A stretch of 64,000 nucleotides of DNA from Euleptes europaea (GCF_029931775.1 NC_079312.1:54378333-54442332), one strand, 5' to 3'. Counted from the first letter of the stretch, positions 1 to 11,133 are shown. Translations and numbers: made by a program. The notes: a model not told the origin generated them from the letters alone.

Positions 1-112
1 CACACTGGCTAATGCAACACTCTCCTGACTTGGGGTTTCTTCCTCTGCCATCAAGCCTATTTCCTCTCCTTGCATTCCTCAACTTGATAATTTCTTCAGC
101 ACCATTTTGACC

Positions 113-216
113 TTTCTTCCTTCCTTCCTTCCTTCCTTCCTTCCTTCCTTCCTTCCTTCCTTCCTTCCTTCCTTCCTTCCTTCCTTCCTTCCTTCCTTCC
201 TTCCTTCCTTCCTTCC
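113..216. repeat. (TTCC)n microsatellite
   Basis: About 25 nearly perfect TTCC units (GGAA on the other strand). The purity suggests a polymorphic locus. The lysine/arginine/glutamate/glycine ORFs across it are repeat translations, not genes. Confidence 0.97.
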
Positions 217-279
217 ACTGGTTCCCTCTTTGCTGCTCGTGTCTGGTTTAAATGCCTCCACGGACCTTTAAATGCATTC

Positions 280-600
280 ATTATCTTATTCACTGCAAAA
301 TGACTGCCATGGGAGACAGGATCAGTCAACAAATGGCTGCCGTGGGAGTCAGTTACAAAAGGTTGGGGGGTCCCAAGCCAAGCATCCTCCCATAATGAGA
401 GCAGCTATTTCTGAGCGAGCAGTTCCTGCAGACCAAAACATGATGCCTTCTGCTCTGAGAAGCACCTCCTGCTCCAATGAGATGGAGAAAAGCCAGGATT
501 GGCCCTCTGATTTGGACAGGAGGTATTTGGAGAAGTGGGCACCATGAAACAGATCACTGGGCATCAGGGTGACCACTGGAGATCACTGCCTTACAGGCAT
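280..600. repeat. Unclassified dispersed repeat, copy 1
   Basis: The stretch resembles 55020-55260 over about 200 bases: both hold the block CCAAGCCAAGCATCCTCC, then CCTGCAG, GATGCC, CCTGCTC, AAACCAGGAT-like and GGCTCT-like blocks in the same order. I do not recognise the family and see no coding frame. It abuts a CR1 3' end to the right. Confidence 0.55.
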
Positions 601-614
601 ACTGTGGCTTACTT

Positions 615-975
615 TGGCAGAGGAGATTCAGGATAGATAAAATGGAGTACTTCTTCACACAACACAGAATTAATTTATGGTGTTCACTGTCACAGGATGG
701 AATGGGTGTTATCTTGGATGGCTCTAAACAAGGGGTTAGACAAATTCACAGAGAACTTAGCTATCAGCTATGATTGTAAATGGAACCCCCTTGTTTTGAG
801 GCAGCATATCTATGATATCAGTTGCTGGGGAACAACAAAAGGAGATGGATTTGGTTTTCAGGTTTTGCTTACAGGCCTTGGGGAAGCATCTGATTTGCCA
901 CTGTGGGAAACAGGATGCTACAGTAGATGGACTATTGGCCTGATCCAGCAGAGCTCTTCTTATGGTCCATATGAT
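615..975 (+). mobile_element. CR1-like LINE 3' fragment
   Basis: The left part translates to a CR1 ORF2 C-terminus-like stretch (FRIDKMEYFFTQ), followed by the usual CR1 tail: a GATGGCT..AAACAAGGGGTTAGACAAATT block, a GTTGCTGGGGA block, and the end TGGCCTGATCCAGCAGAGCTCTTCTTATG-like sequence. It is heavily 5' truncated, as is usual for CR1. Confidence 0.8.
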
Positions 976-2169
976 GTGGCATTTTAACTTTTTAAAATAA
1001 ACATACCTAGATGCATGTTATTACCCAGAGAACAAGATTACCTTGAGAGTGAGCCATATTAGGATAAATGGGAGATTATTTGGACTACACGAAGATAATA
1101 ATGTATGGAGCCACTCTATGCTGAACGCAGGCACCTTTCAGATCTTGCTGTTACGGTGCATTACCGCCTCTTCCATTACCATCATAACTGAGTGTGGCTC
1201 AATAAAAGCTTTACGGCTTAAATGACACTGGAAGCAGCAAGAGACTGGCGAGAATGAGAATCCCAGCGTTTTGGAGTAGCATCACATACAAGCCTAATCT
1301 ACAGCGAGATAAAGCGAGTGGACTTTGTCTATTGACAACTTGAACTTCAGCCAATGGGGCTAAGCGGCAAGGGCATTGTTCTGACAGTCAAGAGTCCCGG
1401 ACATGTGGGATAGCTCTGCTGCCAAGGGCACATGACCTTGATTGTTTCTTTACCCCCTCCCAATCTGAACCAAAGTTACCATCTTATCATCAAAAGCCAC
1501 ATTGTTATTATCACTCTGAATACTGGACGCATTCCAAAAGCGTAGCCATATTAGTACTGTAGCAGCAAAGAGATTACCAAAAAAAAAAAAAAAAGGCTGG
1601 TGAAACACAAAGCTAGCTCCTACTTAATTGCCATTAAAAATATATATATATCTGGCGCCAGCCTTTGGAATGCATTTGCCTCCCATCCTTCGCCTCAGCC
1701 AGGGTCAAGGGAAACGGCTGCACCAACTGTCACAGCAGTTAATGCTAACCAGGGCTTCTGTTTAACAAGCAGCTGACCCTAAGGTTAAAAACTGGTTTGG
1801 GGTCCGGGTGAAACGGGAACTGTGGTTAGAGTTACTCGCAGTCAAGTGTACGTTTCCCTTAACTGCAGTTAAAGCAGGGAAATAAATTTGGTCGAGAAAG
1901 GGAAAGAGAAGGGGGTGACAGGAAGGTGCGTGTGTCTCTGGGGGTGCCTCCAGTTAACTGAAGTTAACAAGAAGCCACAACGTCTGGGTCAAATGGAATG
2001 GAACTGGAACTTTTTTAAGCAACCCCCCCCCCCAAAAAAAAAACAACCCCCCAGCAAGATACATAAAGAGAACTATAGCAGGTAAACTCTAAATATAAGT
2101 ATGGGTGGAGATGTGGAATATGGCGATAAAGTGAGAATTAATAAAAGGGATGAAATGTTGGATATGTTA
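976..2169. other. Intergenic, no gene recognised
   Basis: There is an A-run near 1580-1596 and a C/A-rich run near 2025-2042, but no long conserved frame and no repeat I can name. Short ORFs here look like chance. Confidence 0.5.
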
Positions 2170-2440
2170 ACTAGCCCTACAGCTGTCAACTCTGGCTTGC
2201 AAAAAATTCCTGGAGATTCAGGGGCAGTACCTGGGGAGGAAAGAGTTTGGGGAAGGGAGGGAGCTCAGTGGGGATGTGATGTCACTCTAGGACTGAAGTT
2301 TCTTCAGTTCCAGCCTATGGTATACCATAGAATCTGTCCCCTGAAGCTACCATTTCCTCCAGGGCAAATGACTTCTGTAGTGTGGAGATCAACTGTAATT
2401 ACAGGAGAACTCCAGGCCCCACCTTGAGGTTGGTAAACGG
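2170..2440 (+). mobile_element. hAT-like short element, diverged subfamily
   Basis: The order of blocks matches the other hAT-like copies in the window: CCTGGAGATT, a G-rich AGTTTGGGGAAGGGAGGG stretch, the TTTCCTCCAGGGCAAATGACTTCTGT block, and a right end CACCTTGAGGTTGGTAAAC. The termini are weaker than in the copies at 4586 and 8089. Confidence 0.55.
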
Positions 2441-2458
2441 AACTATGCCCTGTATGCG

Positions 2459-2689
2459 TGTGCCGTCAAGTCACAGCTGACTTATGGAGACCCCATAGGG
2501 TTTTCAAGGCAAGAGATGTTCAGAGGTGGTTTGCCACTGCCTGCCTCTGCGCGGGATGGGAGAGTTCTGAGAGAACTGTGACTGGCCCACGGTCACCCAG
2601 CAGGCTTCGTGTGGAGGAGGGGCTATCAACCCCGGTTCTCCAGATTAAAGTCCACTGCTCTTAACCGCTACACCACGCTGGCTCTCTCT
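2459..2689 (-). mobile_element. SINE-C (tRNA-like head, Bov-B-like tail)
   Basis: Read on the minus strand it begins with GAGAGCCAGCGTGGTGTAGC, then GTTCTCC and a CTGGGTGACCGTGGGCCAGTCACAGTTCTC block. It ends in a tail containing TTGCCTTGAAAACCCTATGG and TGACTTGACGGCAC-like sequence shared with the 5S-derived SINEs and characteristic of Bov-B 3' ends. Confidence 0.75.
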
Positions 2690-3160
2690 AAGATGTCCCA
2701 AAACAGCAAAAACAAACTTTGGAACCAAAGCACTTTTATTATCTTCATTCAACTACAACTAATCAAATAGTGGGGTTATGACGATTTGGCCTGGTGTTTT
2801 CGAGATAACAGCATAACTATGACCCAGGAGTACCTTTTAGGGTCGACAAGAACAGGGAAAACTATGGACCCAAGATCAAAGAACGGAGGTCAGTTACATC
2901 AATCATAACTCGTTGAAACCAACATGCAAAGGCAATAAAACCTTGGCCTATTCAATAACACTGTTGTTTTTATGTTGTTTTGCAACATACTTTGTGGCAG
3001 AAACTCTGTTTTGCTTCTTTTCCTTTGTGGGGTTCTAACTATGTGTTTGCCCTCACAAAAACATTATTAGAACTCCACAGAGAGGAGAATATCTTGAAAG
3101 CCTGACTCGGAGGGGAGGCATAGTGGGCACGGAAAAGTTTCAACATACCACCACCGACTG
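2690..3160. other. Intergenic, no gene recognised
   Basis: AT-rich sequence without a recognisable gene or repeat. Confidence 0.45.
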
Positions 3161-3356
3161 TGAGGGGCCATGCATGCAGAACATCCCAGGTTCCAGCCCC
3201 AGCATCTCCAGGTACAAGGACCAGGTGGTAGGTGATGAGAAAGACCTCTGTTTGAAACCTTGGAGAGCCACTGCCAGTCAGAGTACCCAATACTGACCTC
3301 GACAGTTCAATTATCTGATTTAGAATAATGCAGCTTCGTGTGTTCATGTATGTTCA
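3161..3356 (+). mobile_element. SINE-B (tRNA-like), degraded head
   Basis: It contains GCATGCAGAACATCCCAGGTTCCAGCCC (a B-box-like block), GAGAGCCACTGCCAGTC, and ends with GCAGCTTCGTGTGTTCATGTATGTTC, the same end as the copies at 16568 and 42953. The A-box side is diverged. Confidence 0.75.
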
Positions 3357-3439
3357 TAACCATAGTGCTAGGGACAAGGGAATAATACCGTTTACACAAC
3401 CAGTGATCTCTGGTGTTATCAATGGCAGTCTTAGTTATC

Positions 3440-3660
3440 AGGGGCAGCATTTCTTTTTTTATTATTAATTTACATCATTTATAGCCAAGCTTTGCCCCCA
3501 AAGTAACTTACATCATTCTCCCCTCCTCGATTTTATCCTTATAATAACTCTGTGAGGAAGGTACGGTTGAGACTATGTGGCTGGCCCAAGGTCACTTAGT
3601 AAGTTTATATAGAAGAGTAGGGATTTGAACCTGGGATTTGAAAAGTCAAGGATGAGGCCC
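3440..3660 (-). mobile_element. SINE-D (tRNA-like)
   Basis: On the plus strand: TTATAGCCAAGCTTTGCCCCCAA, a CTCTGTGAGGAAGGTACGG-like block, TGGCCCAAGGTCACTTAGTAAG, and GGGATTTGAACCTGGG (complement of a tRNA B box). This order is the reverse complement of the SINE-D copies at 45645 and 30895. Confidence 0.7.
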
Positions 3661-3792
3661 CAGAATCACTGGGGTGGGGGCATCCCCCTGCACAGTTGAT
3701 TGTCCCCAGGCTGCTACTACGACTGCGGAGCCCTTCCACCTCCTCAGACTGAGGCAGCTCAGGAGGCCAGTAGTAGGGCAGTCAGGCCCCAC

Positions 3793-3991
3793 TAGGGTTG
3801 CCAGTTTTGGGTTGAGAATTGCCTGGAGATTTGGGGGGTGGAGCCTGAGCAGGGCAGGGTTTGGAGAGAGGAGGGACTTCAATGCCATAGAGTCCAATTG
3901 CCAAAGTAGCCATTTTCTCCAGGGGAACTGATCTCTGTCACCTGGAGATCAGTTGTAATAGCGGGAGATCTCCAGCCACCACCTGGAGGTT
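3793..3991 (+). mobile_element. hAT-like short element, right end missing
   Basis: It begins TAGGGTTGCCAGT, carries the internal GAGTCCAATTGCCAAAGTAG and CATTTTCTCCAGG blocks and the ACCTGGAGATCAGTTGTAAT arm, and runs to CACCTGGAGGTTA. The terminal GGCAACCCTA is absent. Confidence 0.75.
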
Positions 3992-4045
3992 ATATCCAAA
4001 TATAGACACTTCTGTGTAAATAGTAATTCTACCAGAACTTGCACA

Positions 4046-4192
4046 GAGGGCAGGGTTTGGGGAGGGGCTTCAATGCCATAGAGTCCAATTGCCAAAGTGG
4101 CCATTTTCTCCAGGTGATCAGATCTCTGTCGGCTGGAGATCAGTTGTAATAGCAGGAGATCTCCAGCTATTACCTGGAGGTGGGCAACTGTA
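4046..4192 (+). mobile_element. hAT-like short element, left end missing
   Basis: A second partial copy of the same family just downstream of the first. It starts at the internal GGGCAGGGTTTGGGGAGG block and ends ACCTGGAGGTGGGCAACTGTAG. Confidence 0.7.
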
Positions 4193-4568
4193 GCTGCAGG
4201 GCTGTTTGGTTCATTGCCCCCCTACTGCCTGACAGTAGATTACTTCCTGAAGGGAAGCTGAGTGAAGCCTCCACCACTACCAGGGCAGGGGCTTCAGAGC
4301 AGGGTAGGGAACAGCTGTCTGAAGGACTGTGGAGGGACAGGACAATGGGCTTCCTTCCCATTGTGGGGCCTCAGTTGCCCTGATGCCCTCTGGCTAACAA
4401 CGCCCCCTGGGTGTTATCTCTCAGATTGTCTTGTGAAAGAACTAGACTACAACCAGTGGCTTTGGTTCCTGTTAGTGAAGTCGTTATAACAATTCTGGTA
4501 GATTTATAGCATATTGGTCTGGAGGTTGCATGTAGCCTACGAAAGGGGGGTATAGCCATTGGACAGTT

Positions 4569-5040
4569 CCAGCCAGTGTGGTGTACAGGGTTGCCAGGTC
4601 CCTCTTTGCCACCGGCAGGAGGTTTTTGGGGCAGAGCCTGAGGAGGGCAAGGTTTGGGGAGGGGAGGAACTTATGCCATAGAGTCCAATTGCCAAAGCGG
4701 CCATTTTCTCCTGGTGAACTGATCTCTATCGGCTGGAGATCAGTTGTAATAGCAGGAGATCTCCACCTAGTACCTGGAGGTTGGCAACCCTAGTGGTGTA
4801 CTGATTAAGAGTGGGGGACTCTAATCTGGAGAACCTTGTTCAATTCCCCGCTCCTCCACACGAAGCCTGCTGGGTGACCATGGGCTAGTCACAGTTCTCT
4901 CAGAACTCTCTCAGCCCCACCTACGTCACAGGGTGTCTGTTGTGGGGGGCGGGAGGGAAGGGAATTGTAAACCACTTTGAGACTCCTTACGGTAGAGAAA
5001 AAGCGGGCTATAAAAACGAACTCTTCTTCCATTTTTTTTT
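4569..5040 (+). mobile_element. SINE-C split by a hAT-like element
   Basis: Head CCAGTGTGGTGTA is followed by the insertion at 4586-4792. Then come ACTGATTAAGAGTGGGGGAC, TCTGGAGAACC, TGGGTGACCATGGGCTAGTCACAG, GCCCCACCTACGTCACAGGG and the 3' end GGGCTATAAAAACGAACTCTTCTTCC. Confidence 0.8.
4586..4792 (+). mobile_element. hAT-like short non-autonomous element with intact TSD
   Basis: Termini are CAGGGTTGCCAGG on the left and TTGGCAACCCTA on the right, an inverted repeat of about 11 bases. It is flanked by a perfect 8 bp duplication GTGGTGTA at 4578-4585 and 4793-4800. Eight-base duplications and YAGGG ends are the hAT hallmark. There is no coding capacity; it must have been moved by a transposase made elsewhere. 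Confidence 0.88.
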
Positions 5041-6122
5041 GCCACTGGCATCTGGCCACATTCATGAGGTGCGAGTCTCTTCCATGTTTACCTCCCTCAT
5101 CCCAGTGTTCAAATGCTTCCTCCAGCTTCCTTCGGTCTCTCTCTACAAAACAATTCCAGACCCTTAATGCTATGACAGAGGTTTGCCTGTGACTGGTGCC
5201 AACACAGCCTATGGCCACGCTCAGCTCAGGACTCCTCTCCCTCCTTTCCTCTGCCCTTGAGTGCTGAGTGCAAGGGAAGGCTCGCTTGGATCAAGCTCCA
5301 GTTGCCCGTGATGTCCAATAAATGCCCGGGTGATCTGGAGTTCACTTCCTCCCCACAAAACAGGATTCTAAACTGGAATTAGACCGCGTTTCAGAAAATC
5401 CCCTGGTTTGAGGGAAGGAAACCAACTCCAGTTCTCCAAACATATGCATCCAGAACTCAGGATGAACTGGGAGTTGATTCAAAGCTTCCTAAAATCATAT
5501 GAGAAACATGCAGGCAATGGAACAAGTTGCATTTGTGCCTGGCTTGGACAAACAGAGCCCTTCAGAAAAACTTGCAACCTGAATTACATAATATAAGTAA
5601 ACTCACAAGCTTTCAATCATGTTTGAGTTGCGCACTTTGGAATTTCTGTTCATGTGATGTTTTTGAAGGGGGATTTGCAGAAGATACTGCAGCAGCGATA
5701 GCCCTACGAGCACCTCCTCTGAGGCGAGTAAAAAGAAACTGGCAAACTAGGCTTCGTTCTCTGAAATGAAGCCTTTAATTTTGATTCTCGTTTCTGTCTG
5801 CTTGGCTCCATCTGTGCGGTTACCAGCAGCAACGCAGGCGAGTGGCGCCTTTACAGGTGCATTCAAAGTTCAGCATGTTTCGAAGGACAACCACAGACGG
5901 AGAATTAAGGAGAACATTCTTTGTTGACCAGTTAGAAGTTGGCAATCAAGGCTGAATTTAGGAACAAAGATATTAAGCCTACAGGATTTGGCAGAAGGAT
6001 GGAGTTTTTTTTGTTTTTTTTTAAAGATCAAGATCATTTTACCATAACGTTCAACAATTGTGCTTATCTACCCATGTAGATAACAAGGGATAATAATCTG
6101 AGATGGAGCCTGAAGGAGGAAC
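5041..6122. other. Intergenic, no gene recognised
   Basis: Apart from a T-rich run near 6004-6022 I see no recognisable gene or repeat. The 80-codon ORF near 5527 has no family resemblance. Confidence 0.45.
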
Positions 6123-6345
6123 TAGGCAGACTTTGTTTACAGGGTGGTTTGCCATTGCCTTCCCCAATTGTCTACACTTTTTCCCCAGCAAGCTGGGTAC
6201 TCATTTGACCGACCTCGGAAGGATGGAAGGCTGAGTCAACCTTGAGCCGGCTACCTGAACCCGACTTCCGTTGGGATTGAACTCAGGTCGTGAGCAGAGC
6301 TTTTGATTGCAGTACTGTAGCTTACCACTCTGCGCCACGGGGCTC
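6123..6345 (-). mobile_element. Sauria-type SINE, 3' truncated
   Basis: Minus-strand order: GAGCCCCGTGGCGCAGAGTG head with TAAGCTACAGTACTGCA, then a GAGTTCAATCCCAACGGAAG (B-box-like) block, then GGCTCAAGGTTGACTCAGCC and CGAGGTCGGTCAAATGAG. The terminal ACCTTT tail is missing here. Confidence 0.85.
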
Positions 6346-7862
6346 CTAAAAAAAAAAAAATCCATATACAACCTCATTATATTAAACTTGCTTATTGATA
6401 AGGAACAACCTGTATAGGAAGAGGAATGCCACAGATGGTCGAGGGCTCTAAGGGTCAGCTGACAGGTTCAGAAAATTCTCATGCCTAGTCCTCCTATGAT
6501 AGAATCACTTCAGAATGCAAATGTGGGAAATGGATGATTGATTGCTACCCCCCCCCCACATCTACCTGGAAAAGTTCCCACAGGGTTCAAAGTTTCAAGC
6601 TTATAGGGTTCAGTGATCCATGGCTATAAGGATCAGGAGCTTTTGCTGAAATTGCCTTCCTTCCACTGGTCCTTTCTAATGCCAGGGAACTGATTCCCAG
6701 ACTCACAGGATCCGCATGAATGAATTGTCACCCAGGTCAGAGGGCTCTCCCTGCAGTCCTCTCCCGTTGTTATCTTTTTAGTGCTCCTGCCAATCTACTA
6801 GGAAATGCGCTACCAGCAGTCCTCCCAATTTGTGCAATTCTCATTCTGTATGAAGAGCAACATGCATATTTTCAAGCTTCAAATGTGGACAAGTACCCAC
6901 CACAATCAGACAGCATGTACAAAGACTGAAAATGCACCCCTTGCCATATGAATGATGGCCATTTTACTGAAACATAATGATGCGTCGCCACTTTCCCGGT
7001 ATGTGCGGTTAGAGTGTCAAAAACATAATTACTGAAAAATGTTAGTTTCTTCCGAGATATAGCAAGCATAAGGCTCTTCTTATCTGGCAGGCCCCCTCCT
7101 GGGAAATTCAAGGGAGTTTGATTATGTGAGAAGCAATGTGACCCCCTCTCACTCCCTATCTGCTGGAAAGAGTGATTCGGAGCATGAAGAACAGGGTGGC
7201 ACGATGTGCTTGGGGGACCATCCATCGGAGTCCTTTCTAGCTAAAAGGCTGAGCTTATTGCCAACACGACAGGCAATTTAAATTCTGCACATATTTAAAT
7301 CAATTTATGCATATATAGCTTAGTCACTAAAAGAGGAAAGGCTCCTGGAAAAGGCATCAACATGTAAACAGCACCTGGGAAAAGTCTAACATCAAGCGTG
7401 CAGCCACATGAATACACTGAGGGTTCCCTGCCCTTCATCAACCATTCTGAATCCTGCTTATTAATTGCAACCACTGTTATTTGTAAAGCAAGACAAACTG
7501 GGGGGGCGGGGAGGAATCCAACTGAAACGCATTCAAGCAATGCTGCCATCTCTGGTACGGATTTGTCTGTGCATGTCTAGTACATTTTATAGATGAAAAC
7601 CACATACGGTATCCAAAAAAGGCATAAGGGAAAGACCCAGGTGGAATTTCCATTTTATTTCCTTTACCCTTTTCTTTATGGAACTCAAGGAAGCTTATAG
7701 AATTCCCAGAAAGTCTCCCATCCAGGCGCTGACCAGATACAAGGGTGTGAATCGTGGACCTTCCATCCATATCTAGATTCTAACTTCTCCTTGTAGGTAT
7801 TGGAAAATCATTTGAGTAATATCAGATATCCAAGAAGTACAGAATACAAGTTTATACCAGGG
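6346..7862. other. Intergenic, no gene recognised
   Basis: It begins with an A-run (6348-6360) and has a C-run near 6549-6557. ORFs up to about 117 codons overlap on opposite strands and show no family resemblance. Confidence 0.45.
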
Positions 7863-8320
7863 ATCCAGCGTGGTGTAGCAGCTAAGAGCGGCAGACTTTA
7901 ATCTGGAGAACCAGGTTCGATTCCCCACTCCTCTACATGAAACCTACTGGGTGACCTTGGGCAAGTTGCAGTTCTCTCAGATCTCTCTCAGCCACACCAA
8001 CCTCACAAAGTGCCTGTTTTGGGGGAAGGGAAGGTGACTGTAAGCTTCTTTGAGACTTCTTATGGTAAAGAAAAGCAGGGTATAAAAATAGGGTTGGCAG
8101 GTCCCTCTGCGCCACTGGCGGGAGGTTTTGGGCGCAGGGCCTGGGGAGGGCAGAGTTTGGGGAGGGGAGGGACTTCAATGCCATAGAGTTCAATTGCCAA
8201 AGTGGCCATTTTCTCCAGGTCAACTGATCTCTATCGGTTGGAGATCAGTTGTAATAGCAGGAGATCTCCAGCTACTATCTCGAGGTTGGCAACCCTATAT
8301 AAAAAACCAACTCTTATTAT
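7863..8320 (+). mobile_element. SINE-C split by a hAT-like element
   Basis: Head CCAGCGTGGTGTAGCAGCTA, B-box-like GGTTCGATTCCCC, TGGGTGACCTTGGGCAAG and GGGTATAAAAA. The hAT-like insertion at 8089-8297 follows, then the remaining SINE end CCAACTCTTATTATT. Confidence 0.82.
8089..8297 (+). mobile_element. hAT-like short element with intact TSD
   Basis: Begins TAGGGTTGGCAGG and ends GGTTGGCAACCCTA. It is flanked by a perfect 8 bp duplication TATAAAAA at 8081-8088 and 8298-8305. It inserted into the SINE-C 3' end, so it is the younger of the two. Confidence 0.88.
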
Positions 8321-9531
8321 TATAAACCCTAGAGCGTTCGGCGCCGATCAAAGGAGGAGAAAGGGAGTAACTTGCATCTAGAGTACTTCTTTGATGCCTT
8401 GCTCCAACAAGAGTTACTAGCCTATTAACTCCTGCAATGACAGCAAAGAGTAGATTCCTGGATGGGGTGTGCGTTCCCCAGATCTGGATGAAGCCACAAG
8501 TGCTACCTATCATGGTTGCTAGGTATCTGAAAAGTGCTCCTTCCTCTTTGCATGTGACCCCAGTTTCCAAAGTAAGATACACAGTGCAGTTGGCTAGGGT
8601 TCTAGCCCATTGACAGTAATGCTTGTGTGCATTGCATGTGTTCTTTGTCCTGCAATAGTGGCTCCTTGAACAAACTGTTATTCTGGACCTGCATCTGAAG
8701 GGGCAGGCATCTTGCTCATGTGTGTGTGTGGGGGGAGGAGCTGTGTTTTTGTAGCTGCCTAGTAATCTAGTCATAACAAAACAAACCTATAAATTAGGCC
8801 TAGTTCTGGCTATCTGCCATGGAAACTGCTACCCATCTGCTTGAAAAAAACATTGTGTGTATCCCAGAGGCAGTACTATCTGGCTCTGGTTTCCTTAACA
8901 CTGAAGGTTTATACTGGCTTTGCAATATTTACTTTGCATACAAATATACAAGAACAGCAAAGGGGACCTCCTACAAGGCAGGATATTTGCTAAGCTATAG
9001 CAGATACCCTGGATCCCAAGGTGTTTCACGCTCAGACAACTCATAGGAATGATTAACTTGCTATGGAGTGCACAGGTTGGGTCTTCACCCTGGGTAACAA
9101 TTCTATGTCATTTGAGGGTTCTTCTCAATTCTCACATGTGCAGGGCCTAATTCAAATTTGGACTATGGTGCACGTGGGCCAGGGGGTCCATCCACTCCCT
9201 CCCCCACACCACTTCCCCGACTTAAAATGGACCAGTAGGCTGCCCATTGATCCACTGAGGAAATCCACTGAACTGAATTGGGCACTATGCATGTGGGAAC
9301 TGAGAAGAATCCTTCAGCTCACATCAGTTACACAGTACCCTACTTTTGTCATTCACCCCTCTATGTCCTTTAAAGTATTAACTTATTTCTTTCTCACACA
9401 GCTGGAGGGGGGGTCTCGCTTCCCCCAAATTCTCATGGATATCTCATTCAAGAACACAGAGCTTTCAGGACTCCACCTCTGGCCATTGGTGCTCATGGAT
9501 GAAGCATCAGCCCACCATTCTGGGCTATTAC
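8321..9531. other. Intergenic, no gene recognised
   Basis: ORFs of 159 codons (minus, 8295-8774) and 198 codons (plus, 9063-9659) lie here. Both run into transposon sequence and have no recognisable domain, so I treat them as chance. Confidence 0.5.
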
Positions 9532-9875
9532 TAGGGTTGCCAACCTCCAGATACTGCAATAACCACCAGCATGGGGCTCGATCCAAACAATATGCATACA
9601 ACTATATCTATTTTACATGCTTTTATTATAATTCCTTAAATTTCCTTTGCATCCCCTGAAAGGTTGATAACTTCTCAATCCTTGGGCGCTTATAATGCAT
9701 GTACAATCCTGCTATTACAACTGATCTCCAGCCGATAGAGATCAGTTCACCTGGAGAAAACGGCCGCTGTGGCAATTGGACTCTATGGCATTGAAGTCCC
9801 TCCCCAAACCTTTCCCTCCTCAGGCTCCTCCCCAAAAATCTCCAGGTTTTTCCCAACCTACAGCTGGCAACCCTG
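9532..9875 (-). mobile_element. hAT-like short element split by about 140 bases
   Basis: The left end CTAGGGTTGCCAACCTCCAG is separated by an unrecognised insert (about 9560-9708) from the rest (CCTGCTATTACAACTGATCTCC to GCTGGCAACCCTG). The internal order is the reverse complement of the copy at 4586. Confidence 0.75.
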
Positions 9876-10859
9876 AGCTATTACTCTAACAAAAGACTCA
9901 GCAGCCATAAAGCGTTACCAGGTCACAAGTTTAAGGTGGAACAGGCAATTGCAAGTTCCAGGCCTCGAGGCTCATAGCAGCAGAAGCAGCTCTTTGTTGG
10001 GTTTGTGCGGGGGAGGCTATGGAACATTATACATGTCACTACGATAAAGCGTACCACAAGATGCCACAGAGGATTTCAAAACGCAGCTGCAATTGGCTTC
10101 CCTTCAAATTCTTCGCGTCAGAGCTCTCGGTCACATCCTACACAATCCAAAGCGAATTCCATTTGAAAATTGCAGCAGACACAACCTCAGACCCTTGCGA
10201 GTCTCGGTTCTGCATTTCAAATCATTGCAGCGGACTGCTGAAGTTTGTACCAGGCTGGGCCTCTGAAACCAAGCCTAGCCAGTTGGCCAACTTTGTGCAA
10301 CATCGCCATCTGGTGGGCGAAGTGCTGCCATGCAGGACGACTTCACCAGCGCAGATCTCCAAATGACTATTTATCGATTAATTAGCAGAGGGATTCAAAA
10401 TCTTGTTGAGCTTTCGGGTACTTTGGAGATAGTGAGAAAGGATGGAGGACACCCTCACGAAATGACTACCATGGAGGAGGCATAACCTTAACTTTCACCT
10501 GTTCATATCGCTTTAAAATAAAAAAATCAATGCAATGAAATGTTCAGGCAGGAAAACTGATTTTTTTATAGGAAGCCAAGAAAACTTTCAGGTAATAATA
10601 TAATAAATAACTCGTTCTTGCTAATACCTCCTCAATGGAAATAAATTGTGCTAGGTGGCATCTGGGACTCAGAGGAGGCAAGGTCCAATAGGAGCCAATA
10701 TTAGGGAGTCTGTAAGCCTGTGTACATTGGATTTATTGGTAGGGTATTGTGGGAGAGAGGATATTCTGGATGTGACAGGTGCTGGAAGCACGGCTGGATT
10801 TCAAGAGACTGAGAGGAGAGGAGTGCAAACTCTTTATTTGCCTTCTTTCCCCTCCTCCT
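9876..10859. other. Intergenic, no gene recognised
   Basis: No conserved frame and no repeat that I can name. Confidence 0.45.
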
Positions 10860-11133
10860 GTGGTTAAGAGCAGTGGTTTGGAGGGGTGGAGTCTGATCTG
10901 GAGAACCAGGTTTGATTCCCCACTCCTCCACATGAGTGTCGGAGGCTAATCTGGTGAACCGGGTTGGTTTCCTCACTCCTACACATGAAGCCAACTGGGT
11001 GACCTTGGGCTAGTCACATTCTCTCAGCCCCACCTACCTCATAGGATGTCTGTTGTGGGGTGGGGAAGGTGACTGTAAGCCGGTTTGAGTCACCCTTAAT
11101 TGGTAGAGAAAGTCTAAAAACCAATTCTTCTTC
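10860..11133 (+). mobile_element. SINE-C with internal duplication
   Basis: The head region (GGTTAAGAGCAGTGG..TCTGGAGAACCAGG..CCCCACTCCTCCACATGA) is followed by a second, diverged version of the same block (TCTGGTGAACCGGGTTGG..CTCACTCCTACACATGA). Then come TGGGTGACCTTGGGCTAGTC and the end AAAAACCAATTCTTCTTC. The near-duplicate block of about 55 bases is unusual among the copies here. Confidence 0.78.

Noticed and set aside
79-332. Two minus-strand ORFs of repeated G-R-K-E
   Set aside because: They are translations of the (TTCC)n microsatellite.
8295-8774. 159-codon minus-strand ORF
   Set aside because: It starts in a SINE/hAT tail, is cysteine- and histidine-containing but without an ordered motif, and has no splice or conservation signal.
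9063-9659. 198-codon plus-strand ORF
   Set aside because: No recognisable domain, and its right part runs through a hAT-like element and its insert. Chance frame.
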